Shown piece after piece: positions 52,497-60,730 of a stretch of DNA of 64,000 nt. Origin of the DNA: an uncultured Collinsella sp. (lineage in GTDB: Bacteria > Actinomycetota > Coriobacteriia > Coriobacteriales > Coriobacteriaceae); contig CABSNM010000007.1 of the NCBI GenBank assembly GCA_902479065.1, forward strand, positions 1 through 64,000, read 5' to 3'. Within the stretch, counting starts at the first letter, position 1. Each line of letters opens with the position of its first letter. The notes beneath the pieces are model-generated. The model did not search any database and was not told the origin of the DNA. It saw nothing but the letters and a program-made list of their open reading frames with translations. Position numbers and translations under genes: made by a program.

Positions 52497-54221
52497 CTAC
52501 GAGCGCAGTGTAATTTTATCGCGCAGCGACTTGAGGTCTTCGGTGACGGTGCGGTCTTCCTGGATCATCTTCTGGACCTTTTTGTAGCTCGTGCTGACGG
52601 TCGAGTGGTTGCGGTTGCCAAATTCGGCGCCCACCGCCGTGGTCGTCATTTCGCACATCTCGATGGCCAGGTAGATAGCGATATGGCGTGCTTTGGCGAT
52701 ATTGGCGTTGCGACGCGGGCCGATGAGCTCCTCGTGTGTCACGCCGTACTGCTCTTCGATGACGGACTGAACCGTCTGGACGTTGATCTTTTTGGCCGAT
52801 GTGTCGAAGTACTGGCTGGCGATGGCGTCGATATCGTCAAAGGTGAGCTCTCCGCCCTCGCGCTCGCGGTCGCCCGCCTCGCCGGCGCAGCGCTCGCAAA
52901 AGCTCTCGAGTTCGCGGATGTTGGTGCCCGAGACCTCGGCCATGTGTTTAAAGTGCTCGTCGGTCAGGTGCCCGCCGTCGCCCCCATAGGCCGCCAGCAG
53001 TGAGTCGTCGCCCGCCTCGGGAGCGGCGACGATGGTGTTCTCGTAATAGCGCTGCAAGATCTTGTATTTCATCTCGTAGCTGGGCTCTGCGACCAGGCAG
53101 AGCATTCCGGCGTTGAAGCGGCTGGTCAGACGCTCGTCCATGCTCAGGTCCTTGGGGGCGCGGTCTGCCGCGATGACGACCTTCTTGTTGTTGCGGATGA
53201 ACTCGTCCATGAGCTGGAAAAAGTAGTCCACACTCGCGCGCTTGCCGATGATGTTTTGGATGTCATCGATGATGAGCACGTCCACGCCGTGGTACGCCTG
53301 CATGATGGGGGCGTTGCTCTTCTTTTGACGGTCGAACTCGGTCATTAGGTCGTCCAGATATGCCTGGGAGTTGGCATACTTGACCTTGATCTCGGGCGAC
53401 TTCTCGGCGAGCTCGTTTTTGATGGCGAGCAGCAGATGGGTCTTGCCCAGCCCCGATTTGCCATAGATGAACAGGGATGTGCATGTGCCGCGCTCGTCCG
53501 CGAGGGCGGCAAACTTGAGTGCCGAGCGATAGGCATGGCTGTTCTCGGGGCCGTAGACAAAGTTCTCAAAGGTAAATTTTGAGTTCGCGGCGAGCGGGGC
53601 TCCATCCGTATTCTGCTCGGCCGGCACGGTCGGTGCTGGCATGGGTGAAGCGGGGGCCGCAGCTTGCGTGGATTTAGTCGGCGCTCCGCCCTTCATCTGG
53701 TTCATCATGCGACGAAAATCGTCGGCCGAGAGCGTGTTCTTGATTGCAATGCCCGAATCCGCGCCCGCCGCTGCGTCGTGAGCGATGGGCATGTGCGTGA
53801 CGGGTGCGTTCGTTGACGTCGCCGCCGCGCTCGTCAACGGTGCCATTGTTTCACGGGAAACATCGCTGTGCTGGTGCTCGATTGTCGGCACATCGCCTGC
53901 GGAGGCCGGCACCGCCGGGGAAGCAGCGGGAGCCGTGGCGGGCGCCGTGGCGGCAGCGGATTCCGTCGCGGCGCCTTGCGGTGCCACGATGTCGAGCGCG
54001 ATCGGTGCAAAGGCGATTTCTTCCAGATAGGCCTCAATAGTCGGCTGATGCTTTTTGAGCTGCGCGATGGCAAAGCGCGAGGGGGCCTCGATCGTGAGCG
54101 TATCTTCGGTCAGGCTTATGGCGCGCGATTGCCCCAGCATGTTGATGAGGCGTGCATCTTGGCCGTCGCGCTGGCAAAAGGCGATGGCATCCCCCAGGAT
54201 GATGCTTGCTTCCTCGTCCAC
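52497..54221 (-). CDS. dnaA: chromosomal replication initiator DnaA
   Basis: 574 aa, longer than usual because domain II (about residues 80-210) is Ala/Pro/Thr-rich. Domain I lies at about residues 1-75. The AAA+ domain has Walker A GKSGLGKT (254-261), LIIDDIQ and RLTSRF. Domain IV has RRNANIAKARHIAIYL and the DNA-contact motif NRNHSTV in place of the usual GGRDHTTV. The GTG start at 54221 follows GGGAGA. A parS-like site lies inside the coding region (53847). It starts 15 bases after the upstream HATPase gene. Confidence 0.96.
   Translation of the reverse strand: MDEEASIILGDAIAFCQRDGQDARLINMLGQSRAISLTEDTLTIEAPSRFAIAQLKKHQPTIEAYLEEIAFAPIALDIVAPQGAATESAAATAPATAPAASPAVPASAGDVPTIEHQHSDVSRETMAPLTSAAATSTNAPVTHMPIAHDAAAGADSGIAIKNTLSADDFRRMMNQMKGGAPTKSTQAAAPASPMPAPTVPAEQNTDGAPLAANSKFTFENFVYGPENSHAYRSALKFAALADERGTCTSLFIYGKSGLGKTHLLLAIKNELAEKSPEIKVKYANSQAYLDDLMTEFDRQKKSNAPIMQAYHGVDVLIIDDIQNIIGKRASVDYFFQLMDEFIRNNKKVVIAADRAPKDLSMDERLTSRFNAGMLCLVAEPSYEMKYKILQRYYENTIVAAPEAGDDSLLAAYGGDGGHLTDEHFKHMAEVSGTNIRELESFCERCAGEAGDREREGGELTFDDIDAIASQYFDTSAKKINVQTVQSVIEEQYGVTHEELIGPRRNANIAKARHIAIYLAIEMCEMTTTAVGAEFGNRNHSTVSTSYKKVQKMIQEDRTVTEDLKSLRDKITLRS
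53847..53862. promoter_or_regulatory. parS-like site inside dnaA
   Basis: TGTTTCACGGGAAACA differs by one base from the perfect parS at 58899. It encodes residues near VSRET of the variable domain II, where the protein sequence is not constrained. Confidence 0.6.
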
Positions 54222-54236
54222 TGTCTCTCCCGTTCT

Positions 54237-55589
54237 TTAGCTCTGAGCTCGCACGCGAGCGGCGCCGAGTTCGGTCAGATGGTATTTCTGGCCATGCTTG
54301 ATGACCAAGCCGGCCTGCGCCAAGTCATTGAGCGTGCGTGACCAAGTGGGGGCCGAGTTTCCAAACGCCCTCGCAAGATCGGTTGCGCCGCACGCTTGAT
54401 TTTGCGCCAGATAGCCCAGCGCGGCGTTGCCGCGATCGCTTACGAACACGTCCGGTTGTGGCTGTGCATACTGATTTACTGCATTAGGATACATCATTTG
54501 AGCTGCTGGTTGTTGAGAACTCTGCGTCGGCGGCATTTGCTGTTGAAAACTTTGAGGCCACTGTTGGTAAGGCTGCGGAGGCGTCTGCTGGGCCCAGGGG
54601 TTGTACTGCTGCTGCGGCATCTGCTGGTACGGCTGCTGATATCCCTGCTGGTACTGCTGCGGGAACTGCTGCCCGTACCCCAGTGGCGGCATCTGCTGAT
54701 ATGGATATCCCTGTTGGTACGGCTGATAGCCCATTTGCTGGCCACCCGGCGCCCCCGTCGCCTGCTGCATTGCTGCTGCATCCTGATCAGCCAGCGGCAT
54801 GGCCTCTGGCATGTTTGGCGGCATCGACATAGATGCCGCCTGGGGTTCTTGTGTGGGAAGCATTCCGGGCTGCTGCATCTGCCTCACGGGGGGCTGCATC
54901 TGCTGCGTTGCCACGGGCTGCTGCGCAAAAGCTCCCGGCAGGGGATATGTGGGCTGCTCCGTCTCGGGCCGCACGGCAGCGCCGCGTCCGCCGGCACGCT
55001 CGATTTCCTGCACGCGTTTAGGGTTCAGGCTTACCGTAACCACGGTGCCGTTGCCCATGTTGTCCTCGATGGATATGGCACCGCCGGCGTTTTCCAAATA
55101 CTCCTGCACCATGGGAAACCCTGCTCCGGTTCCACGGATATAGCGCTTCATCTTGCTGTTTGCGCTGGTAACGCCAAAGTCGAAAGCACGTTCCTTGTCG
55201 TCGATGCCGGGTCCTTGGTCAGCAAAGCGGATGGTGTCTCCGCCGTCCAGAATCGAGATGATGGGCTCGGCAAAGTGTGCGTGGATAAAGTTTTCGACAA
55301 TCTCGCGGATGACCATGAGCGAGATATGGCCACCTTGTTCTTTCATGCACTGGTAGACGGTGTTGGTCGTCTCTTCCAAATACGTGCGGACATCTTGCGG
55401 ATCAATGACGATCACCCGCGGTGTCGACAGCATGTCGTCATAGACGGCGATGCGCGCGGCGTACATGGCTTTTGGCGCCTGCGTGGTCGTCTGCTCGCCT
55501 TCCGCACGCTCTTCGCGCACGCCGGTGATGTGCTCGTTGTCGGGTGCCGGGTCTCCGGAATCGACCATGGTGTAAAAGTCGTCAGACAT
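54237..55589 (-). CDS. HATPase / Gln-rich linker / winged-helix protein, unknown role
   Basis: 450 aa, not a known family as a whole. Residues about 85-190 are a GHKL/anti-sigma type ATPase: REIVENFIHAHF (N box), ADQGPGIDD (G1), GTGAGFPMV (G2), NGTVVTV. Residues about 210-380 are low-complexity, rich in Gln, Pro, Met and Tyr. Residues 385-450 look like a winged helix (ATDLARAFGNSAPTWSRTLNDLAQAGLV). It is the gene before dnaA, 15 bases apart, and starts in the oriC-like gap. It may link a signal to initiation, but this is inference. No strong ribosome site precedes ATG 55589. Confidence 0.8.
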   Translation of the reverse strand: MSDDFYTMVDSGDPAPDNEHITGVREERAEGEQTTTQAPKAMYAARIAVYDDMLSTPRVIVIDPQDVRTYLEETTNTVYQCMKEQGGHISLMVIREIVENFIHAHFAEPIISILDGGDTIRFADQGPGIDDKERAFDFGVTSANSKMKRYIRGTGAGFPMVQEYLENAGGAISIEDNMGNGTVVTVSLNPKRVQEIERAGGRGAAVRPETEQPTYPLPGAFAQQPVATQQMQPPVRQMQQPGMLPTQEPQAASMSMPPNMPEAMPLADQDAAAMQQATGAPGGQQMGYQPYQQGYPYQQMPPLGYGQQFPQQYQQGYQQPYQQMPQQQYNPWAQQTPPQPYQQWPQSFQQQMPPTQSSQQPAAQMMYPNAVNQYAQPQPDVFVSDRGNAALGYLAQNQACGATDLARAFGNSAPTWSRTLNDLAQAGLVIKHGQKYHLTELGAARVRAQS

Positions 55590-55619
55590 GCCGCTCGCAA
55601 TCTTTCAAAAGGTTTCGAA

Positions 55620-55745
55620 CAAATAGTAGCTCACCGTGCAACGTTTCTCATCTTTCGACAACTTTTCAAAACTTGTTGAAAACTTTGGAAAACGGGTGAA
55701 AAGTTCTCAACATTGCCAACATGACCTGTTGAAAACTCGATGAAA
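55620..55745. other. second oriC candidate segment, DnaA-box-like cluster
   Basis: TGTTGAAAA at 55674-55682 and 55727-55735 and TTCTCAACA at 55704-55712, plus related TTTTCAA and TTTCGACAA words, cluster between the divergent HATPase gene and rpmH. The rest of 55590-55934 holds the rpmH promoter. Confidence 0.45.
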
Positions 55746-55832
55746 TATCGTGAAAGGTTGCCATGAGGCGCAAATTTCGGTTGTGCTTATGGGGGAACCG
55801 TGTGAACTGCGCAACCTTTTACCTTTGATTTC

Positions 55833-55862
55833 TTGACATTTGAACATTGATTTCCCTACAAT
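55833..55862 (+). promoter_or_regulatory. rpmH promoter
   Basis: TTGACA (55833-55838), 18 bases and TACAAT (55857-55862). This is the best-matching promoter seen in the window. Confidence 0.78.
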
Positions 55863-55934
55863 CTTCAAGCTCACGTGTCTATATCTGCGTCCGCGTCCCC
55901 GCGGACACTCGAAATGCAGCAGGAGGAACTTAAG

Positions 55935-56069
55935 ATGAAGCGTACGTATCAGCCTAATAAGCGTAAGCGTGCCAAGACCCATGGCTTCCGTGCCCGTATG
56001 GCCACTAAGGGTGGTCGTGCCGTGCTCGCCCGTCGTCGCGCCAAGGGCCGCAAGCGTCTCACTGTCTAG
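55935..56069 (+). CDS. rpmH: ribosomal protein bL34
   Basis: 44 aa, MKRTYQPNKRKRAKTHGFR at its start, fully typical. ATG 55935 has AGGAGG 8 bases upstream; an earlier in-frame start is excluded. It opens the rightward origin operon rpmH-rnpA-yidD-yidC-jag, with 20 bases to rnpA. Confidence 0.98.
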   Translation: MKRTYQPNKRKRAKTHGFRARMATKGGRAVLARRRAKGRKRLTV

Positions 56070-56089
56070 CAGCGATACACACATCTCGC

Positions 56090-56428
56090 ATGAAGACTAT
56101 TAAGTCTCGGCAAGATTTCGAGCATGTGTTCAGTCAGGGGCGTCGTTTCAATCACCCTCTGATTCGAATGACCATATGTGAATCGGTTGGCGAAGGCGAC
56201 TCCGGAAGGGTCGCCTTCGTTGGTGCTAAGCGACTCGGTTGTGCCGTCGTGCGCAACCGATCTAAGCGTGTGATGCGCGAGGCCGCCCGCAGCTGCGGAT
56301 TTCCCGTTGCGGGTTATGACATCATCTTGTTTGCAACTCCCAAGACGAGGGTTTCCTCGCCGCAGGAGATGGACAAGGCGTTGCGTTCGCTTATGAAGCG
56401 CGCCGGCGTTGCCGGGGAGGAGCGATGA
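56090..56428 (+). CDS. rnpA: ribonuclease P protein component
   Basis: 112 aa protein subunit of RNase P for tRNA 5' processing. It has FEHVFSQGRRF and the RNA-binding motif RNRSKRVMREAAR. It overlaps yidD by four bases (ATGA). No RNase P RNA gene is in the window. Confidence 0.96.
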   Translation: MKTIKSRQDFEHVFSQGRRFNHPLIRMTICESVGEGDSGRVAFVGAKRLGCAVVRNRSKRVMREAARSCGFPVAGYDIILFATPKTRVSSPQEMDKALRSLMKRAGVAGEER

Positions 56429-56649
56429 GCAATCACGTTTTGCGACGTGTTGCCATCGCTCCTATTCGCATATATCAACAGGTTATTTCGCCCTTATTGC
56501 CTGACGCCTGCATTTATTACCCAACGTGCTCGCAATACGCCATCCAGGCGATTGAGAAGCACGGTGTTTTGAGAGGCTGCTGGCTTGCCGTGAGGCGCAT
56601 CGCTCGCTGCAATCCCCTGCACGTCGGCGGTTATGACCCTGTGCCCTAG
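56425..56649 (+). CDS. yidD: membrane protein insertion efficiency factor YidD
   Basis: 74 aa. RIYQQVISPLLPDACIYYPTCSQYAI and ARCNPLHVGGYDPVP are the conserved YidD ends, with three Cys. It overlaps rnpA and precedes yidC, the usual order. It helps YidC insert membrane proteins. Confidence 0.95.
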   Translation: MSNHVLRRVAIAPIRIYQQVISPLLPDACIYYPTCSQYAIQAIEKHGVLRGCWLAVRRIARCNPLHVGGYDPVP

Positions 56650-56678
56650 CGGGCACTCGCTATCGGAGGAAAACTTAC

Positions 56679-57449
56679 ATGTGGGATTGGATCGTTAACA
56701 TCCTTTTCGAGCTGCTCAAGCTCATCCAGACCTTTGCGGTCGACTGGGGCCTGTCCATCATCATCCTGGTGGTCATCATCCGTCTGCTGCTGACGCCGCT
56801 TATGCTCAAGTCGACCAAGTCGACGGCTCGCATGCAGGTGCTGCAGCCCAAGATGCTCGAGATCCAGGAGCGCTATGCCGACGATCCCCAGCGTCAGGCC
56901 GAGGAGATGCAGAAGTTCTACAGCGAGAACAAGTTCAACCCCATGGCTGGCTGTCTGCCGCTGCTGATTCAGATGCCTATCCTGTTCGCCCTGTTTACAT
57001 TGCTGCGCAACCTGCCGCAGTACTTTAACGACGGCACGTTCTCGTTCTTCAACATCCTGCCCGACCTGACCACCACGCCGAGCGCTTCCTTTGCCGATGG
57101 CTTTATGGTTGCACTGCCTGCGCTGGTTTGCCTGATCCTGTTTGCCGTCCTGACCCTGATTCCGCAGCTCTATATGTCGCGCAACCAGACCGGCCAGCAG
57201 GCTCAGAGCATGCGTATGATGGCCGTTGTCATGACGGTCATGATGCTTTGGATGGGCTGGAGCCTTCCCGTTGGTGTTCTGCTGTACTACGACGTCTCGT
57301 CTGCTTGGCAGGTTATCCAGCAGATTTTTGTGACGCAGAAGGTCATCGACAAGGCGAAGGCCGATGAGGAGGAGCGTCTTAAGAACGCTCCGCTGCAGGT
57401 TGAGGTCACTCGTCGCGAGAAGAAGCCGCGCCCGCACAAGAAGAAGTAG
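56679..57449 (+). CDS. yidC: membrane protein insertase YidC/Oxa1
   Basis: 256 aa, five or so spans, without the large Gram-negative periplasmic domain and without a lipobox. NILFELLKLIQTFAVDWGL and a RLLLTPLMLKSTKSTARMQ(V)LQPKM coupling helix are typical, as is NPMAGCLPLLIQMPI. The C-terminal tail is basic (EKKPRPHKKK) and can bind the ribosome. ATG 56679 follows GGAGG. The palindrome TTAGGTACCTAA (57468) separates it from jag. Confidence 0.95.
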   Translation: MWDWIVNILFELLKLIQTFAVDWGLSIIILVVIIRLLLTPLMLKSTKSTARMQVLQPKMLEIQERYADDPQRQAEEMQKFYSENKFNPMAGCLPLLIQMPILFALFTLLRNLPQYFNDGTFSFFNILPDLTTTPSASFADGFMVALPALVCLILFAVLTLIPQLYMSRNQTGQQAQSMRMMAVVMTVMMLWMGWSLPVGVLLYYDVSSAWQVIQQIFVTQKVIDKAKADEEERLKNAPLQVEVTRREKKPRPHKKK

Positions 57450-57467
57450 TGGGATATCAATCTTATT

Positions 57468-57479
57468 TAGGTACCTAAC
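57468..57479. repeat. palindrome TTAGGTACCTAA, site 1
   Basis: Exact palindrome followed by C, between yidC and jag. It recurs at 60971-60982 (see that entry). Confidence 0.45.
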
Positions 57480-57493
57480 TTTTGGAGTACGTT

Positions 57494-58063
57494 ATGTCTG
57501 AAGAGATCATCGAGGATATGCTTGAGGAGGTTGCCCCGCAGGTCGCGGGCGATTATCCCGAGATTGCACAGCGCTACAAGGCTGGTGAAGAGCTGACCGA
57601 TGAGGAGCTCGACACCATTGCCGATGTTGCGATTTCCATCCTGCGTTCCATCCTTTCGCACTTCGATGCCGCCAACTCTCCTATCGATGAGTATGAGGGC
57701 GACGAGGGTGAGCTGATTTTGGATGTAACGGCTCCCGACCTTGCTGTTCTCATTGGCCGTCATGGTCGCACTCTTGATGCTCTTCAGGTTATGTTCTCTT
57801 TGCTGGTGAGCCGCAAGCTTGGCTTTAGGTATCCGGTTGTAGTGGACGTCGAGGGATACAAGAGTCGCCGTCAGGATAAGGTCGCCTCCATGGCTCAGTC
57901 TGCTGCCGAGCGTGCCATCCGCACTCATAAGAGCGTTTCGCTTCCGCCCATGAATGCCTACGAGCGCCGACTGGTTCACATTGCACTTCGTGGCAACGAT
58001 GCAGTCGATACTCATTCTGAGGGTTCTGACCCTGATCGCCATGTGGTGATTGTTGCTCGATAA
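57494..58063 (+). CDS. jag: RNA-binding protein Jag/KhpB (KH-R3H)
   Basis: 189 aa. A charged N-terminus lacking a clear Jag-N domain is followed by a KH domain (about 75-125, VLIGRHGRTLDALQ) and R3H (about 140-189, LPPMNAYERRLVHIAL). The family controls cell elongation through RNA binding in Gram-positives. ATG 57494 has TTGGAG upstream. A terminator follows. Confidence 0.93.
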   Translation: MSEEIIEDMLEEVAPQVAGDYPEIAQRYKAGEELTDEELDTIADVAISILRSILSHFDAANSPIDEYEGDEGELILDVTAPDLAVLIGRHGRTLDALQVMFSLLVSRKLGFRYPVVVDVEGYKSRRQDKVASMAQSAAERAIRTHKSVSLPPMNAYERRLVHIALRGNDAVDTHSEGSDPDRHVVIVAR

Positions 58064-58082
58064 TCTACTCGAGCTTATGTTA

Positions 58083-58113
58083 GGGGGACGTGGTTTCCAC
58101 GTCCCCTTTTTTT
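58083..58113 (+). terminator. terminator of the rpmH-jag operon
   Basis: GGGGACGTGG and CCACGTCCCC pair across a TTT loop and seven T follow. Confidence 0.92.
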
Positions 58114-58159
58114 GTCAAAAGTTCTCGATACGCTGATTTTTGTCAGAAAGGAGCTTCTG

Positions 58160-58897
58160 TTGTTTGTACTTACCGATCAGCAGGCTGACGAGATGTTGAG
58201 TCGCCTAACTTCCTATTGCAAAGAATATTCCTTGAGCGTAACTGATATTGAGCTGAGGAAATGTATCCAGCATTTGGATTTGGTTCTGGAAACAAATAAG
58301 ACAACCAATCTCACCCGTATTCTTAACGTAGAAGATGCTGCTGTACTTCATATCCTCGACTCACTTGTTTTGCTCCCCTATATCAATAAGGCTCCTGAGG
58401 GAGCTTTGCTCGATATGGGAACAGGTGCGGGCTTCCCTGGTATTCCATTAACCATAACCACGCATCGTAAAGCTACTTATATTGACTCTGTTGGCAAGAA
58501 GGTTGATGCGGTTAATTCCTTTGTCCATGCTCTTGGATTGAAACATGCTCATGCGGTTCATGATCGTCTTGAAGAATATGCTCGAAGCCATAAGAAGCAG
58601 TTCTCCGTTGTAACCGCCCGCGCACTGGCCCCTCTACCGATTCTTGTTGAGTATGCGGCTCCGTACCTGAAGGATGGAGGGCTATTTGTTATCACCAAGG
58701 GCAATCCTTCGGATGAGGAGCTTGCTTCCGGCATGTCAGCAGCTAAGATTTGCGGCTTCACTTTGCTTCTGAATGACGCAATTGATTTGCCTGAAGGCTT
58801 GGGTCACAGGGAGTTCATTGTTCTTAAGAAGAGTCATTCAGCATCCGTTTCATTGCCTCGTGCAAATGGCATGGCAAAGAAGAATCCGCTTGCCTAG
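58160..58897 (+). CDS. rsmG: 16S rRNA (guanine527-N7)-methyltransferase
   Basis: 245 aa. LLDMGTGAGFPGIPLTI is the SAM-binding loop, with TARALAPLPILVEY and LPEGLGHREFIVLKK. The start is TTG 58160, 6 bases after AAAGGAG; the upstream TTG at 58112 lies inside the terminator. The gene is A/T-richer than its left neighbours. The stop is two bases before the first parS. Confidence 0.92.
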   Translation: MFVLTDQQADEMLSRLTSYCKEYSLSVTDIELRKCIQHLDLVLETNKTTNLTRILNVEDAAVLHILDSLVLLPYINKAPEGALLDMGTGAGFPGIPLTITTHRKATYIDSVGKKVDAVNSFVHALGLKHAHAVHDRLEEYARSHKKQFSVVTARALAPLPILVEYAAPYLKDGGLFVITKGNPSDEELASGMSAAKICGFTLLLNDAIDLPEGLGHREFIVLKKSHSASVSLPRANGMAKKNPLA

Positions 58898-58898
58898 A

Positions 58899-58914
58899 TG
58901 TTTCACGTGAAACA
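58899..58914. promoter_or_regulatory. parS site 1
   Basis: Perfect TGTTTCACGTGAAACA, the binding site of ParB. First of three copies 39 bp apart, between rsmG and parA. Confidence 0.96.
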
Positions 58915-58937
58915 TAATGGATACTAACAGCTTGCAG

Positions 58938-58953
58938 TGTTTCACGTGAAACA
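58938..58953. promoter_or_regulatory. parS site 2
   Basis: Perfect TGTTTCACGTGAAACA, exactly 39 bp from sites 1 and 3. Confidence 0.96.
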
Positions 58954-58976
58954 TAGCAGTTGCTATCGATTCGGAA

Positions 58977-58992
58977 TGTTTCACGTGAAACA
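58977..58992. promoter_or_regulatory. parS site 3
   Basis: Perfect TGTTTCACGTGAAACA, ending 39 bases before parA. ParB bound here could also repress parA transcription. Confidence 0.96.
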
Positions 58993-59031
58993 TCCTCCGT
59001 TTGACAGCTTTAATACACACCAGGAGGGACC

Positions 59032-59832
59032 GTGGGATTTCGCGACGTTAAGCGTTCTAAGAGCGCAAAAGACACGCGTATCATTGCAATCATCAATCAA
59101 AAAGGCGGCGTCGGTAAGTCAACGACGGCTGTAAACCTTGCAGCAGCACTGGGTGAGCAGGGTCGTAAGACGCTGATTGTCGATTTTGATCCGCAGGGAA
59201 ACAGCACCAGTGGATTCGGAATTGAAAAAGAAGACCTTGATCACTGCATCTATGATGCATTGTTGAATGATGTGCCGGCAGAATCGCTTGTTCTTGATAC
59301 AAATTGTAAAAAGGTATTCGTAATTCCGGCTACAATTCAGCTTGCAGGCGCGGAAATTGAACTCGTAAGCGCAATTGCTCGTGAAACCCGTCTCAAAGAT
59401 TTGCTTGAGCCGATTCAGGACGAGTTCGATTTTATTTTCATTGACTGCCCTCCTTCGCTCGGCCTGCTTACTATCAACGCTTTGACCGCAGCAGACAGCG
59501 TTTTGATTCCGATCCAGTGCGAGTATTACGCACTCGAGGGCGTTACGAAGCTGCTTGAGTCAATGAAGATGGTCAAATCTCGTCTGAACAAGGGCTTAGA
59601 CACCTACGGTGTGCTTATGACCATGTATGACTCGCGTACTTCTCTATCGAATCAGGTTGTTGAGGAGGTTCAATCGTACTTTGGTGATAAGGCATTTAAG
59701 ACGTTGATTCCCCGTACGGTTAAAATCTCCGAAGCTCCGTCTTTTGGGGAACCGGTAATTACCTATGCACCTCAAAATAAGGGTGCAAAAGCATATGTGA
59801 ACCTTGCAAAAGAGGTGATCAAGCGTGCCTAG
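59032..59832 (+). CDS. parA: chromosome partitioning ATPase ParA/Soj
   Basis: 266 aa. Deviant Walker A KGGVGKSTT lies near residue 24, followed by VDFDPQGNSTSG and FIDCPPSLGLLTINALTA. The GTG start at 59032 follows CAGGAGGG. It moves the ParB-parS complexes. The stop overlaps the parB start by eight bases. Confidence 0.96.
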   Translation: MGFRDVKRSKSAKDTRIIAIINQKGGVGKSTTAVNLAAALGEQGRKTLIVDFDPQGNSTSGFGIEKEDLDHCIYDALLNDVPAESLVLDTNCKKVFVIPATIQLAGAEIELVSAIARETRLKDLLEPIQDEFDFIFIDCPPSLGLLTINALTAADSVLIPIQCEYYALEGVTKLLESMKMVKSRLNKGLDTYGVLMTMYDSRTSLSNQVVEEVQSYFGDKAFKTLIPRTVKISEAPSFGEPVITYAPQNKGAKAYVNLAKEVIKRA

Positions 59833-60730
59833 TGTAAAGAAACGTGGCGGATTGGGACGTGGACTCAATGCTTTGGTCTCAGAGGCCGAGTATGAGACCG
59901 GTGGTTCGGCTGCATCGGCTTCGAATGCCGCATCTGAAACAGAACTACCTATTGAGGATATCGTTCCCAACCCTAATCAGCCGCGAATTCACTTTAACGA
60001 AACTGAACTTCGTGAGTTGAGCGAATCAATCCAAGAACATGGCGTCTTGCAGCCGCTTTTGGTTCGCAAGCATGGAAACGGCTATGAGATCATCGCTGGT
60101 GAGCGTCGTTACCAAGCGTCAAAGCTTGCTGGTCTTGAGGAGCTTCCTGTCATCATTAAAGATGTTAATGATGAAGAGATGCTGGCTCTTGCTCTGATCG
60201 AAAACCTTCAGCGTTCTGATCTGAATCCCGTCGAAGAGGCTAAGGGCTATCGCCAGCTTATCGATGCCAGCGGTATGACCCAGGAGGCATTGTCGAAGGC
60301 AGTCAGCAAGTCACGCTCTGCAATTACAAACTCGCTGCGCCTTCTCGATCTCCCTGAAGTTGTTCAGCAGATGATTTTTGAGGGCAAACTTACTGCTGGT
60401 CATGCACGTGCGATTCTTGCAGTTCCCTATGAGGACGCTCGAATTCGACTTGCAGAGAAGGTTGTTGCAGAGGGCCTTTCCGTAAGAGCGACAGAAAATC
60501 TTGCTCCGTTGTTTTCTGCCGGAGAGACACCTAAGACGCCGAGGCCTGCAACTCCTCAGTCTTTTAAAAAGGCTGCCCGCGTGCTTCGTCAGGTTTTTAA
60601 TACCAACGTGCGTGTTAAGAGCTCGCGTGGAAAGAATAAGATTGAGATTGAGTTTAAAGACGAGGAAGAGCTCTCTCGTATTCTTGGCGAAATGATTCAG
60701 TTTGATCAAGGAGGCCAAGATGAGGAATAG
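59825..60730 (+). CDS. parB: chromosome partitioning protein ParB/Spo0J
   Basis: 301 aa CTP-dependent clamp. The N-terminal domain has GLGRGLNALV, GVLQPLLVR, the CTP motif GERRYQASKLAG and ENLQRSDLNPVEEA. The helix-turn-helix includes SQEALSKAVSKSRSAITNSLRLL-type residues (TQEALSKAVSKSRSAITN). The GTG start at 59825 overlaps the parA stop. It binds the three parS sites just upstream. Confidence 0.96.
   Translation: MPSVKKRGGLGRGLNALVSEAEYETGGSAASASNAASETELPIEDIVPNPNQPRIHFNETELRELSESIQEHGVLQPLLVRKHGNGYEIIAGERRYQASKLAGLEELPVIIKDVNDEEMLALALIENLQRSDLNPVEEAKGYRQLIDASGMTQEALSKAVSKSRSAITNSLRLLDLPEVVQQMIFEGKLTAGHARAILAVPYEDARIRLAEKVVAEGLSVRATENLAPLFSAGETPKTPRPATPQSFKKAARVLRQVFNTNVRVKSSRGKNKIEIEFKDEEELSRILGEMIQFDQGGQDEE

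Noticed and set aside
58112..58159. Upstream TTG start for rsmG at 58112
   Set aside because: It lies inside the T-run of the jag terminator and has no ribosome site, while TTG 58160 has AAAGGAG at proper spacing.
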